Assembly: GCA_010909165.1 (NCBI GenBank)
Contig: VJWM01000204.1
Location: 279,232 to 343,231, forward strand
Direction of reading: 5' to 3'
DNA: 64,000 bases
DNA from: Anthoceros angustus
Lineage: Eukaryota > Streptophyta > Anthocerotopsida > Anthocerotales > Anthocerotaceae
The notes below the pieces were generated by a model. That model was not told the DNA's origin. It made no database searches and saw only the letters and a program-made list of their open reading frames with translations. Made by a program: the position numbers and the translations under genes. Each line of letters begins with the position of its first letter. The stretch's first letter is position 1. This document shows positions 42,713-53,600 of the stretch, piece after piece.

Positions 42713-44415
42713 AAAGATCACTATCCGTATTTGTAACTTGGACCATGCATAGTGATCTCCAGCGGTGTATAGCTGGAGCTGATACCGATCCCTTTCAAGT
42801 TGCACAAGATCTGACAGGACATTGTTTCTCCGTGTCTCGATCCTGTCTACATCAGTCCCCTACCTGCATCTGCGTCTGCATTAATATTGGCCATGAGAAC
42901 ATAGGCATGTAGGCCCTCACATGACAGTAGCATCTTCTCAGCCTCATCGAAATGGCCTGCACGCCCAAGAAGATCAATCATGCAATTGTAGTGCTCAACA
43001 GTAGGTTTGATGCCATGCTGTTCAGCCATGGAGTCAAAGTGCTTGCGACCCTCGTGGACCAGTCCGCATGACTGCATGCTACCAAAAGGCAGCTAAAAGT
43101 AGCATCATTATTAGGCTGAATACCGGCAGCTAACATCTCCTCAAAACAAGCTATTCCTTGTGACCTTCATCACAAGCACCATACCCAGATATCAGGGCGG
43201 TCCATGTCACCACGTTCTTTGTGTTCATGCTGTCAAAACCTGGCGTGCATCTCCCAGTTCACCACATTTTGCATACATATCCACCAGGCAGGTGCCCAGC
43301 ACTAAGTTATCCAGCAGTCCTCTTTCAACAATCTGCCAGTGCAGCTGCCTGCCCTTCTGTAAGGCACCAGTGCTTCCACAGGCCTTCAGAAGGCAAGCAA
43401 AAGTAACATCGTCAGCCGACTCCTCCATTTGTCCACACACAACAAGGGCCTCTTGGCCGAGTCCTTGCATACATGTCCACCAGGCAGGTGCCAGCCACTA
43501 CCTCATCCAGCAGTCCTCCTTCACCAATGTGCGAGTGCAGCTGCCTGCCCTTCTGTAAGGCACCAGTGCTTGGACAAGCTGTCAGAAGCAAAAGTAACGT
43601 TGTCAGCCAAAATAAGGCCCAGCTCTGCCATTTGTCCATACAGCAAGCGCATCTTGGCGAATCCTGTGCATACCCAACAGTCAGGGCCGTCCATGTCAAC
43701 ACATCCTTCGAGACCAAGCTGTCAAAAACCTGGCGCGCATTTTCCAGTTCACCACATTTTGCATACATGTCCACCAGGCAGTTGCCCAACACTCCCAGCA
43801 ATCAGGGCGGTCCATGTCGTCACATCCTTCGTGGCCAAGCTCTCAAAATCTGGCGAGCATCTTCCAGTTCACCACATTTTGCATACATGTCCACCAGGCA
43901 GTTGCCCAGTACTACGCATCCAGCAGTCCTCTTTCGACAATCTGTAGGTGCAGCTGCCTGCCCGTCTGTAAGGCACCAGTGCTTGGACAGGCGTTCACAA
44001 GGCAAGCAAAAGTAATATCGTTAGCCAAGCAGGCCCTCCTGCTCCATTTGTCCATACACAACAAACGCCTCATGTCCAAGCCCTTGCTGGGCATTCCCAG
44101 CTATCAGGGCATTCCATGTCACCACATTCTTTGTCTTTGTGGGCATGCTGTCAAAACCTTGCGTCCATCTTTCAGTTCACCACATTTTGCATTCATGTCC
44201 ACCACGTAGGTGCCAGAAATGCCGAAGTGCAACACATCGCAGTGTACTTTCCTGCCAGATTCCAAGTCGGTGGCCAATGCACAACCTTGAAGGGCAGCTA
44301 CAAAGACATGAACATCCGCCTTCACTCCTGACCTGCGCATCTCATGGTACAGTTATATGGCGTCGTTAGGCTTCCCATGCTTAGCGTATGCAGATATTAT
44401 GGAACACCACATAAG
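42712..44415 (-). pseudogene. PLS-class PPR protein, broken copy 3
   Basis: Third copy of the PPR sequence, minus strand, without the 510-bp duplication. It carries many private small losses: 12 bp near 43420 (the GAAACGAGGCCCGCC region), 5 bp near 43588, 3 bp near 44028 and 3 bp near 44214. Repeats such as LVDMYAKCGELENARQVF and VSKDVLTWTALTVGYAQ remain readable in pieces, as does the 3' block YNCMIDLLGRAGHFDEAEKM near 42950. No start or targeting peptide. Confidence 0.85.
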
Positions 44416-45040
44416 GCATTCGCACTATTGGGAAAAGGGCACCTCTCTCTAGAAATCAGGTGTCAGTTCGCTTTACTAGGGGTGCTCCGGGTCGTATTAT
44501 TAGCCTCTTGCCTTTACAACGGGAGTGAGTCGGTTTACTAGATACTGTAGTGTGTTTCGTCATGTGGCACTCTATGCTCCTTTAAACTGGATTTCTACTT
44601 GACAGCAATCCTTACTTCAACAATGAAGTCATATATGGTTTGTAGGTTTGGCTATCGTTATTTGTTATCAGAATCTCTGGATGCATCTATGCGTGACAGT
44701 ATTGATGACATTGACCTCTGGAATAGCGTTCCTCCACCAGATGACTGTTAGCCATACACATTTTGTTGCCTCGATGGTGAGAAACGGATTCCAGTCCTCG
44801 AATTCCAGTCACATGTGTGGAACGCATTCCAGTCGTCGAACATTTTACTTGAATGGTCAACAAGCATCAGCGCAGATCGATGTGGTACCTAGTCTATTCA
44901 CAAGTTTCTGAAGCCAGAAACTGCCAGTACATATGTAAATTCATCGTCGATGACATTGACATAATGAATGAGTACGCCTGCTGGCAGGCCCTAAGCCTGC
45001 AGGAACTACTGGACAATTTCAGAAACGATGTGCGGTAAAG
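44416..45040 (-). other. Unit spacer plus GLP G' downstream module
   Basis: Copy of 37831-38465. The palindrome is reduced here to TACATATGTA (44930-44939) by loss of an internal GCTA, while the AGTTTCTG/CAGAAACT hairpin (44904-44925) is kept. Confidence 0.6.
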
Positions 45041-45722
45041 TTAGGAGGAATCCACAAACTGGGCGAAGATAGAGTGCAATTGCTCCACCTCCTCCCGCTG
45101 ATGAAGAAGGACTTGGCCAGCAGCTCCGTCTTGATTCCTGACCCAGACAGCGAGAGTGGCATGAGCTGGATTCCCGGGTTCTGGCCGTTGAGCGCAGTTG
45201 AGGCTGGCGGCGTGGGTCTTGCCCACATTGAGCTGGAAGTGGAGCAAGCCTCTTGGGAAGATGAAGGCCTCGCCCTCTTCACCACCTTGGCGTACAGCTT
45301 GTTGCTGTTGGTGACGAAGCCAGTGTAAATCACCTTCGAGGCAGAATAGAATCTCGGTGGCCAGGTTGTGGGTGTGGGGCACAATGACTCCGCCCGGCGC
45401 CAGGTCCAGGCGCGCCAGCGACAGACCCAGCGTGTTGAGAGCAGGCCAGTCGCCCACGAAGCCGAAAGTGGCGGTGGCGTTCAATGGGTTGCCCGTGAGG
45501 TCGGCCCGGCTTGCCCAGTTTAGCGAAGGCGAAATCTTCTGCTGTCACGTTGTCGGCCGGCCTGCAGGGGTAGCCGTTGATGGTCGCTCCCTTGGACAAA
45601 TCAGCGACGCAGAAGTCCTGCAGGGGGTCGGGGTCGCTGGCACTGACTGCAATCGCAAGCATCAGCCCTGCGATCGCAGCCACAGCACCCACGATCTGGA
45701 TTGTCTTGGGTAAAGCGGCCAT
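45041..45722 (-). pseudogene. GLP: Germin-like protein copy G' (frameshifted)
   Basis: Tandem duplicate of intact copy [21 protein letters not shown] start (ATG 45720-45722), TAA at 45041. Net length 682 nt: losses of one C near 45092, one C near 45275 and two bases near 45332 (AAATCTCACC to AAATCACC), but also two one-base gains (near 45194 and 45506). It is the clearest case where insertions as well as losses occur. It is broken despite a nearly identical working neighbour. Confidence 0.85.
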
Positions 45723-47682
45723 CGTGGAAGTGGACTGCAGCAGTGCAGGGACCTTGAGTTGCAAGTTGCTCCGATTCTTGAGAAGGAGATTGGGACAAGC
45801 GCAATTCGCAAGCTGCGATAGCAGAGTCTACGGCAGGAGGATATGGACGAAAACAGACGAGGGGCGTTGCTCTTTACGGGCTTTCACTGCAGAGCGAAGC
45901 TTGAGGTGCAAGCGATACGAGGAGAAAATTCCTCGCAACGCGGTGAAGTCTGAGTGATGCCGACGGCAGTGTGGAGATCTCGACTGCAGCTGCCCAGCAA
46001 TCGTGCATACAGAACTAAAGTGTTGCTCGCTTTGGAATCAGGAGAGGAAGATGGTCGTTGGAAGTTGAAGAAAGAAAATGCCTGGAAGTTGCGCGCTGAG
46101 CTTCCTGCCTCCTGGAGCTGCTTATCCTCGAGACTCGAATCCCGAAACAACAGTTCTATGCCAGCGTCAAACATTAAATCTAAGTTAAATCTATAATTTT
46201 ATACTTTCTCGTGCGTAAGTGATTCCACAATGTCTTGCTTGAGTGAGACCTGGAATCCTGCTCTTCATGTCGACATGCTCTCCACGTTGTTTTGATGTTC
46301 CGTGTTCAACTCTTAGTACACCTAGTAAGATGGGCTGTTTTCAGCAGAATATCAAAGTACCTTCAGGAAGGACTCTCTACATTTCTCTGATTTAGGTGGG
46401 TGCTAGAATTGATTAGCTTAAAATACTACGAGTGTCGAAATTCTTATTCTATTCACCATAACTGATGTATGGATGATGGATTTGCAGTCCAAATAGCTTA
46501 GGCCAAATGCTTACACATTTATAAGATGGGGTGGTTACTTAGATGGGGTGGTTAAAGCTAATGGACATCTTTAATGCTAGTAGCTTAGGCACAACTTGGT
46601 ACAAGTTGTCAATTACAAATCCCATGATAGGAAAATGCTATCTAAGTGTACTATAGTAACTTTTCTTCTAAGTGGAAAGTTTGGAAAGAATGGGGAATTT
46701 CATAAGTTATTGGCAATCACTTTGTCAATTGCTCTAGAGTTTTCCTTCCAAGATTCATAAAGTGCTGAAGAACTTGACATGAATTGTTTCTATGCAATCT
46801 GAGTTACAATTAGACCCAACAAGCATCTTTTGTGCAACTTCTTTCATTTCTTGGAGCTATCCGCTCTTCATGTCGAAAACCGGTCTATTTTCCTTGAGGA
46901 ATATCAAAGTACCTTCAGGAAGGACTCTCTACATTTCTACTCCTTATTTAAGTACCCTCGGTGGGTGCTAGACCTTGATTAGCCAAAAATATTACAAGTG
47001 TCAGTTCTTAATTGATTCACCATAAGCGATGGGGTGATGGATTTGCAGTCCAAACGGCTAACAATAAATAGACACACATTTATTCATAAGAACATAGTTG
47101 TTAAGAGCTTCTGCGCTTGCTTTGGTACTTGGGTGGTTAGAAGAAGTGGATGCCCTGACTGTTAGTAGCTTAGGCACAATATATGGTACAAGTTGTGTGA
47201 AGGACCAAGTTGCATGATACCAAAATTCCATCCATTGAACTATAATACGTAGAAAGCTTGAAAAGCACAATTTCGTAATTCACAGTAGTCACTGCGCTGG
47301 TTGCTTTAGACTTGTTTCTCGTCCAAGCTACATAGCTACATGATGTGCTAAAGGACGTGTGATGACTCGTTTCTCTGCAATAGCAAATGTCAGAGTTACA
47401 ATTAGATCTAGCAAGTATCTTCTGCGAAGCTTCGTCTTCCATTTCCTGGCTATCCCTCTGTGCACAGACCTGCAGACACGAACATGGTTGCAACTTCCAC
47501 ACCAGCGCTTGGCAGCAATAAAGAGAGACTACCTCCTCGCCTGCCTTCATCATCTCCACCCATCAACATCGAGCTTGCAAACTTGTAGCTGCGGTCGGTT
47601 GCGTTCTCCCGTGAACGGCCCCGTTCCCCTCTTGCCCATATATACGAGCTCGTCACCCAGCGATACGTCTCATTGATCAGCA
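45723..47682. promoter_or_regulatory. Intergenic region between divergent GLP pair G'/F'
   Basis: Copy of 39150-41575 lacking about 435 bp. The sequence runs from GAAGTGGATGCC (47142) directly into CTGACTGTTAGTAGCTTAGG, which joins the two repeats that are ~435 bp apart in the G/F spacer. TATATA (47639-47644) lies 39 bp before the F' ATG. No coding sequence. Confidence 0.6.
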
Positions 47683-48360
47683 ATGGCGGCTGTGTCCAAG
47701 ACAATCCAGTTTGTGGGTGCTGTGGCTGCGATCGCAGGGCTGGTGCTTGCCATTGCAGTCAGTGCCAGCGACCCCGACCCCTGCAGGACTTCTGCGTCGC
47801 CGATTTGTCCAAGGAGCGACCATCAACGGCTACCCCTGCAGGCCGGCCGACAACGTGACAGCAGAAGATTTCGCCTTCGCTAACCTGGGCAAGCAGGCCG
47901 ACCTCACGGGCAACCCATTGAACGGCACCGCCACTTTCGGCTTCGTGGGCGACTGGCCTGCTCTCAACACGCTGGGCCTGTCGCTGGCGCGCCTGGACCT
48001 GGCGCCGGGCGGTGTCATTATGCCCCACACCCACAACCTGGCCACCGAGATTCTTTTCTGCCTCGAAGGGAGATCACACCGGCTTCGTCACCAACAGCAA
48101 CAAGCTGTACGCCAAGGTGGTGAAGAGGGGCGAGGCCTTCATCTTCCCAGAGGCTTGCTCCACTTCCAGCTCAATGTGGGCAAGACGCACGCCGCCAGCC
48201 TCAATGTGCTCAACAGCCAGAACCGGGCATCCAGCTCATGCCCCTCTCGCTGTTCGGGTCAGGAATCAAAACAGAGCTGCTGGCCAAGTCCTTCTTCATC
48301 AGCGGAAAGGAGGTGGAGCAATTGCACTCCATCTTCGCCCAGTTTGTGGATTCCTCCTAA
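47683..48360 (+). pseudogene. GLP: Germin-like protein copy F' (frameshifted)
   Basis: [20 protein letters not shown] to FAQFVDSS, 678 nt, six short of intact. Losses lie near 47781 (one C in the GACCCCCTGC run), 47811 (G), 48072-48078 (GAAGGGGAGATCTACACC reduced to GAAGGGAGATCACACC), 48148 (C) and 48222 (C of AACCCGGGC). Cupin box 1 is intact within the frame 47711-48070. Confidence 0.86.
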
Positions 48361-49213
48361 CTTTACCGCACATCGTTTCTGAAACTGTCCAGTAGTCCCT
48401 GCAGGCTTAGGGCCTGCCAGTACTGCTAGTCCATCGTCCTGGAGTACTCATACATTATGTCCATGTCGTCGACGATGAATTTACATAGCTATGTACTGCA
48501 AGTTTCTGGCTTCAGAAACTTGTGAAAAGACTGGGTACCACATCGATCTGGGCTGATGCATGTTTCACCTTTCAAGTAATGTTGGACGACTGGAATGCGT
48601 TTCACACATGTGACTGGAATTCGAGGACTAGAATCCGTTTCTCACCATCAGGGCAACAAAATGTGTATGGCTAACAGTCATCTGGTGGAATAACGCTATT
48701 CCAGAGGACGATCTTGAGAAGCACAGCTATGCAGATGGGTCATGGTGACCTACAACCTGGTGTTTGATTCATTCCTTTACGCTTCCAGATCTCTCAGAAA
48801 TCAATACAGAAAGACGGTACACCAAAGACATGGTTGTACACAGAAGTTGAGATAACGCAAACAGCTCTCTAGTTGAACTTACGTTTGAAGACAAAAGTGA
48901 GCTACCTAGCTAGCCATTGAGCTTGCTACATCTTTCCCGCAGCGTGCTCTTCAAAAGTGGGACGCTTTGGCTTTGGAGGAAGCTTCTCTCACAACCCATT
49001 CTCCCAAAATGCCTTATTGCGCTTCAGGGTATTGTCGTTCTATCACCTATTGGTGAGAAGACCGGAATCGGAATCGGCATTAGAGTATCAATTACCTCAG
49101 CTTCTGCGGCTAGACCCTGTATTGACGGGACACACATTGCAACAAGGCAACCGCGTGGTCCTCTATATCTGGCTTTTCTGCGCTAGACCACGTATGTCTT
49201 GCCATACACTAGC
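48313..49213 (+). repeat. Direct repeat, left copy (GLP 3' end plus downstream module)
   Basis: From GTGGAGCAATTG in the last codons of F' through the whole downstream module (TACATAGCTATGTA near 48482) to CTTGCCATACACT. The same ~0.9 kb recurs in the same orientation at 57800-58710, on the other side of IleRS. A frame ending RPCIDGTHIATRQPRGPL is shared by both copies. Confidence 0.75.
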
Positions 49214-49334
49214 CAAGGGCACCTGTCGAGCCTAGCAATGCAATTCTTGTGTCGAAACAGCCACCTCCTGTGAGACTGGACTCTCCCATGGAATCGATCT
49301 GGTCAGTCTATTAGATGAGCAGGGGGCAGGGGCA

Positions 49335-49373
49335 GATGGAGAGCAGGGGGGTCTTTCCCCCCTCCTCTCCATC
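49335..49373. repeat. Long hairpin beside a mosaic junction
   Basis: Arms GATGGAGAG-C-AGGGGGG and CCCCCCT-C-CTCTCCATC, 17 bp with one C:C mismatch, around a 5-base loop. It lies between the GLP downstream module and the PPR/GLP mosaic. Confidence 0.8.
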
Positions 49374-49374
49374 T

Positions 49375-49616
49375 TTTGCTGTGCATACCCAGCAATCAGG
49401 GCCGTCCATGTCAACACATCCTTTGTGACCAAGCTGTCAAAATCCTGGCGTGCATCTTCCAGTTCACCACATTTTGCATATTTGGCCACCAGGCTTGTGC
49501 CTAGCTAGCACTACGTTATCCAGCAGTCCTCTTTCCACAGTCTGTGAGTGCAGCTGAATGCCTTTCTGTAAGACTCCAGTGCTTGCACAGGGCTTCAGAA
49601 GGCAAGCAAAAGTAAC
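49375..49616 (-). pseudogene. PPR repeat fragment in mosaic
   Basis: Reads VTFACLLKPCASTGVLQKG, then YAKCGELEDARQDFDSLVTK and DVLTWTALIAGYAQQ on the minus strand. It is a piece of the same PPR sequence as copies 1-3 but more diverged. It ends at AGTAAC near 49615, where GLP sequence begins. Confidence 0.7.
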
Positions 49617-49961
49617 ATTGAACGGCACCGCCACTTTCGGCTTCGTGGGCGATCGCCTGCTCTTAACACGCTGGGCCTGTCGCTGGCGCGCCTGGACCTG
49701 GCGCCGGGCGGTGTCATTGTGCCCCACACCCACAACCTGGCCACCGAGATTCTTTTCTGCCTCGAAGGGGAGATCTACACCGGCTTCGTCACCAACAGCA
49801 ACAAGCTGTACGCCAAGGTGGTGAAGAGGGGCGAGGCCTTCATCTTCCCCAGAGGCTTGCTCCACTTCCAGCTCAATGTGAGCAAGACGCACGCCGCCAG
49901 CTTCAATGTGCTCAACGGCCAGAACCCTGGCATCCAGCTCATGCCACTCTCGCTGTTCGGG
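49616..49961 (+). pseudogene. GLP: GLP internal fragment in mosaic
   Basis: Begins inside the GLP at [12 protein letters not shown] and runs through box 1 and box 2 to PLSLFG. It then stops abruptly at CTGTTCGGG (about 49961) and changes into PPR E-motif sequence. After a frame change near 49654 (GACTGGCC to GATCGCC) the part from box 1 to the end is open. Notably it keeps the four-G run after box 1 that most full-length copies have lost, and V for I before PHTH, as in copy G. Confidence 0.75.
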
Positions 49962-49963
49962 CT

Positions 49964-50203
49964 TGTCGAAAGTGGAGCAACGTGGAGATGGGCCGCTGTG
50001 CTTTCAATGAAGCAGTGCAGCTGGACAAGAAGGATGCCGCAGCATACGTGTTGATGTCGAACATTTACACCGATTCCCACATGTGAGAGCAGGCACAGGA
50101 GATGCAGGAGAGAAGGAAAAGAATGAGGGCGTGGAAGGAACCAGGACAGAGCTGGTGGACAGACGTGGATGGACTGGTACATAGATTTTTGGCTGGTGCA
50201 TAG
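49964..50203 (+). pseudogene. PPR E-motif fragment
   Basis: An 80-codon stretch reading CRKWSNVEMGRCAFNEAVQL, AAAYVLMSNIYTDSHM, a TGA where Trp is expected, then MRAWKEPGQSWW and VDGLVHRFLAGA. This is the E/E+ region of a PLS-class PPR protein (compare the family pattern AAYVLLSNIYA..W and KEPGxSW). The three PPR copies in the array lack most of this segment, so it may be the missing end of their ancestor. Confidence 0.72.
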
Positions 50204-50258
50204 TTTTTTGGTTGGGGATGAGAAAGGTCTGCGAAGCTGGAACAGGTTTGATGCTCAA

Positions 50259-50398
50259 CTTGCTGCTTAAGACAATATTCGATTACCAGTATGCTTGCTG
50301 CTTAAGATTCTATCGATTACCAGTATGCTTTCTGCTTAAGACACTCTTCGATTACAGGTATGCTTGCTGCTTAAGACACTATTCGTTATAAAGTACGG
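50259..50398. repeat. Four ~35-bp tandem repeats
   Basis: Units starting CTTGCTGCTTAAG at 50259, 50294, 50328 and 50363, each followed by TTCGATTACCAGTATG-like sequence. Noncoding, just downstream of the PPR E fragment. Confidence 0.75.
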
Positions 50399-50601
50399 CA
50401 GATTTGTGGCCATGTGCACAGACAGACACCAAGGCAAGGCATGAGGGAGGAGGGAAGCTGGTAGGCAACTGGTGCAATGTATTAGGGATAAAATGAATTT
50501 TATTAAATTAAATTATCGATTTAAATGAGTATCAAAAATCGTAAAATTCCCACCCCGGTCATCCCGGTGTATCCCATTGCCTCTGGATGATAGACAGGTA
50601 A

Positions 50602-53600
50602 CTAGACCAAAAGATTCTTCTGCACGTGTTCTGAAATCGAAAGAAGGAAGTGCTCGCCAACCGACAATTCGTATGCCTGTTGGCCCTCTGTAGCTACCTT
50701 GATCTGATGAGGGAACAAAGAAGAAAGGACAGATGATTAGTCTGTGAAAAACCTGAACGCCCAATTATCGTACCCAGAGGTCGACACCAAGAAGTAGTGG
50801 TACCAGAGAATACCTTGTTTTGGTTGGCAGCCAACTCTGTTTTTAGGTTAGCCAAATCTCTGGAAAGGAGGTAAACTTCTACATTTTCTGCATGCTGTGC
50901 TTGCCCTGAGCATAATTGAATGACCGCATCCTTGGCAAAAGAGAGGGTGGCTCTAGACAGGGTGACCTCCAAGGTGCCTCCACCAACTCCTTTGAATACC
51001 TCGCTGTCAATAACCACCTACAGCCAACCATAATCACAGGTTAAGAGAGACAATGTAACGAGCGACAAGAGCATACCCTGCAAGAGTGAGATACATAGAA
51101 CAAGGTCGGTTCCAGCTGGAGCCGTACCGCATGGCCAGGAAGTAACGTCAAAGGAAGCAGTGGAGATCCCAAGGAGTCCTTGATGTAGGCAGCCTGACAC
51201 AAGAAGGAAGAGACCAGCATAGTGAGATTCGGTGTCTGATTATGTGAAACTGAGTCTGCTCACACAGCTGCGTCTGTTCATTATGCATCGCCCTACCTGA
51301 GTTTCGATAACGTGGCTAAGACAACTCTTGTCACTTGTAGGAGGATCATCTTCCAGTACTTTGTACCACACCTCAATACTATCTGTGGGCTCTAGCCCAG
51401 CTTTCTTTCTGAGCTTCTGAACCCTGTTGACAATCTGGTCCAGAACAAGCAGACAGTAAGTGAACTGCAATAAGCCAAACATGCGGCTGCTGAAACCCAA
51501 CCCAGGCTGAAAGGGTGAGCAGCTTACTTCTCTTGCAAATCCAGCTTCAATCAGACTTTCATCAGGTTGTAGGTCCAACACAACCAAAACATCACCTGCA
51601 CACGTAATGAGTGAGGAAAGCAAGGGCGAATACACATGCTTAATCCTAGCAACCCTTGGGTCATGCTTTGTGTAGAGAAGTGCTGACACACATACCATCT
51701 CCAGCAGCATCAACGTCCTCTTTCCTAACCCCATCAGGAGGACGGAAGTCTCTGATAACCTGGAGCACAGGCAACAGATTACATTCACGCATTCCACAAA
51801 CAACATAGAACAGGATCTAACACGACATGTTGCATTCTGAACCTTGATATCTCCTCCAGTGAGCTTGTGCCCAGCAAACGTAGCCTCCCCGGACTTCTCA
51901 AAGGAGAGGATGTCAGACTGAGTCATGCTTTTCACCTCCTTTGCCACTAACCCCATGGCTTTACCCAGTCTTTTACCAAGCACACTGCTCCCAAAAGGTT
52001 TTCAAAGGTTAGAATTTTGTTGACTTGCATGCCAATCTCAAAAAACATAAAAACCAGGAGCTGAGCATTTACCTGAAATCTGGTTCTGCTCGAAGATTAG
52101 CATATGTAAGTGGATCATTGCAAGATTTGATGGTTCTGACATTCAGCTCTTCGGATACATACTGCAAGTCAAATTTTGCCAACAATGCAATATTGGCTTG
52201 GTCATTATGACGCAGAAGCATCATGATGCTTACAAGCAGCACAAGGTGCCTCAAGTGGCCCTACCTCGCCAAGTTTTCCAGTGATGTCTTCAAGAAAGTC
52301 GGTGTCGGGATGCACAATAACCATTTCTCTGGGAGACACAAAGAACTAAAGTAAGATCCTTCTTCCAGTGCCCACACAAAACACACAAGTATCATTTCAC
52401 AGCATCAAGCCCAACCTCAGAGGCGTCTTCAAGGGCTTGTTATGCCGCTCTCTGATGATCCTGGCCAGCTCAATGACCCTCATCATTCTTCCACACTCTC
52501 TTCAATTCTGTGATCACTCTGGCAAGAGCAGATAGACAACATCCATTAGTCAACAAATGACATACCAACGTCCTTCTCTGTAAAACCGGCTTCCACACGA
52601 AACAGTACCTTTCCTTGCACTTCTGGAAAACTGCAGAAGTGCACACTCTTCGGCTGAAGGCCCTAGAGGTCTGCGAAGATTCTGATACAGCACCTCGGAG
52701 AAGAAAGGCGTGAAAGGCGACATTGCTTTGGAAGTAGTCAGAAGCACCTGACACACATGATGTGAAGGTATGAGCAGAGACTACATGCAAATTACAGCCT
52801 CTAGCAAATACTACCAGTAAATGGAAGGGAGTGCATACATGATACAGGGTAGACAGAGCAACTCTGCTATCTGCTTCCCCAGTGCGGCCCTTTAGTCTCT
52901 TGCGATTGAAGCGTACATACACATTTGTCAAGCTCTCAATGAACTTCAAAAGCTGTGGGACAACCTGCATTGAGGAACACCTGCTATAAATACCTTTGCA
53001 TGATTGGTACACTGATGAGTCATCCTTCAATTCGCAATGTAGAACGGTGGAAATAGGAAAGCTTACTGTATACAGTCTGAAGGCTTCCATCTCCTCTCGC
53101 ACAAACCCAACAAGACTCTGACAGGCAGAATTGATCCATCTGTCCAAAACATTGGTGGACTTCTGCAGAGTGGGCAGATCTAGTGGCTGGAAGGTGCCAA
53201 GACCTTCGACTTCGAGGCGCAGTGCATTTTGAACTAAAAATCTGTATGCATTGTACCAGGGGAGGAAGACATCCTTGACCTGCAGGCACAGTTCAATAGA
53301 TTTCTACCTCACACTCGTGTCACGATCTTAGAAAATGAGAGCATAAGTCCAAACACGCCAGATTCAGACTAACCACAGCAAAAACCCCATCCTTTTTGAA
53401 TCTTAGCGGTTCTGCTCGCACAACTGGTGAGTTGATGAGATACAATCTCAGAGCATCCTGCAAAACCAGAATTGTCACGACTGTGTGCATATGCATCAAG
53501 CAACAGATTCTGCTCATACTAACATGCAAGAAGTGCCAAAGAAAAGCGTGGCAACATACGGCTGAAGAGCATGCAAACAAGAAAAATCCATGAAAAGAAT

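Noticed and set aside
48917-49186. Frame ending RPCIDGTHIATRQPRGPL (also 58376-58684), resembling the DGTHI word of PIF/Harbinger transposases
   Set aside because: Only one short word matches, with no further catalytic motif, and the frame is mostly noncoding GLP downstream module.
50259-50398. Possible CRISPR-like array of 35-bp units
   Set aside because: Units are contiguous without spacers, in plant DNA with no cas genes; a simple minisatellite.
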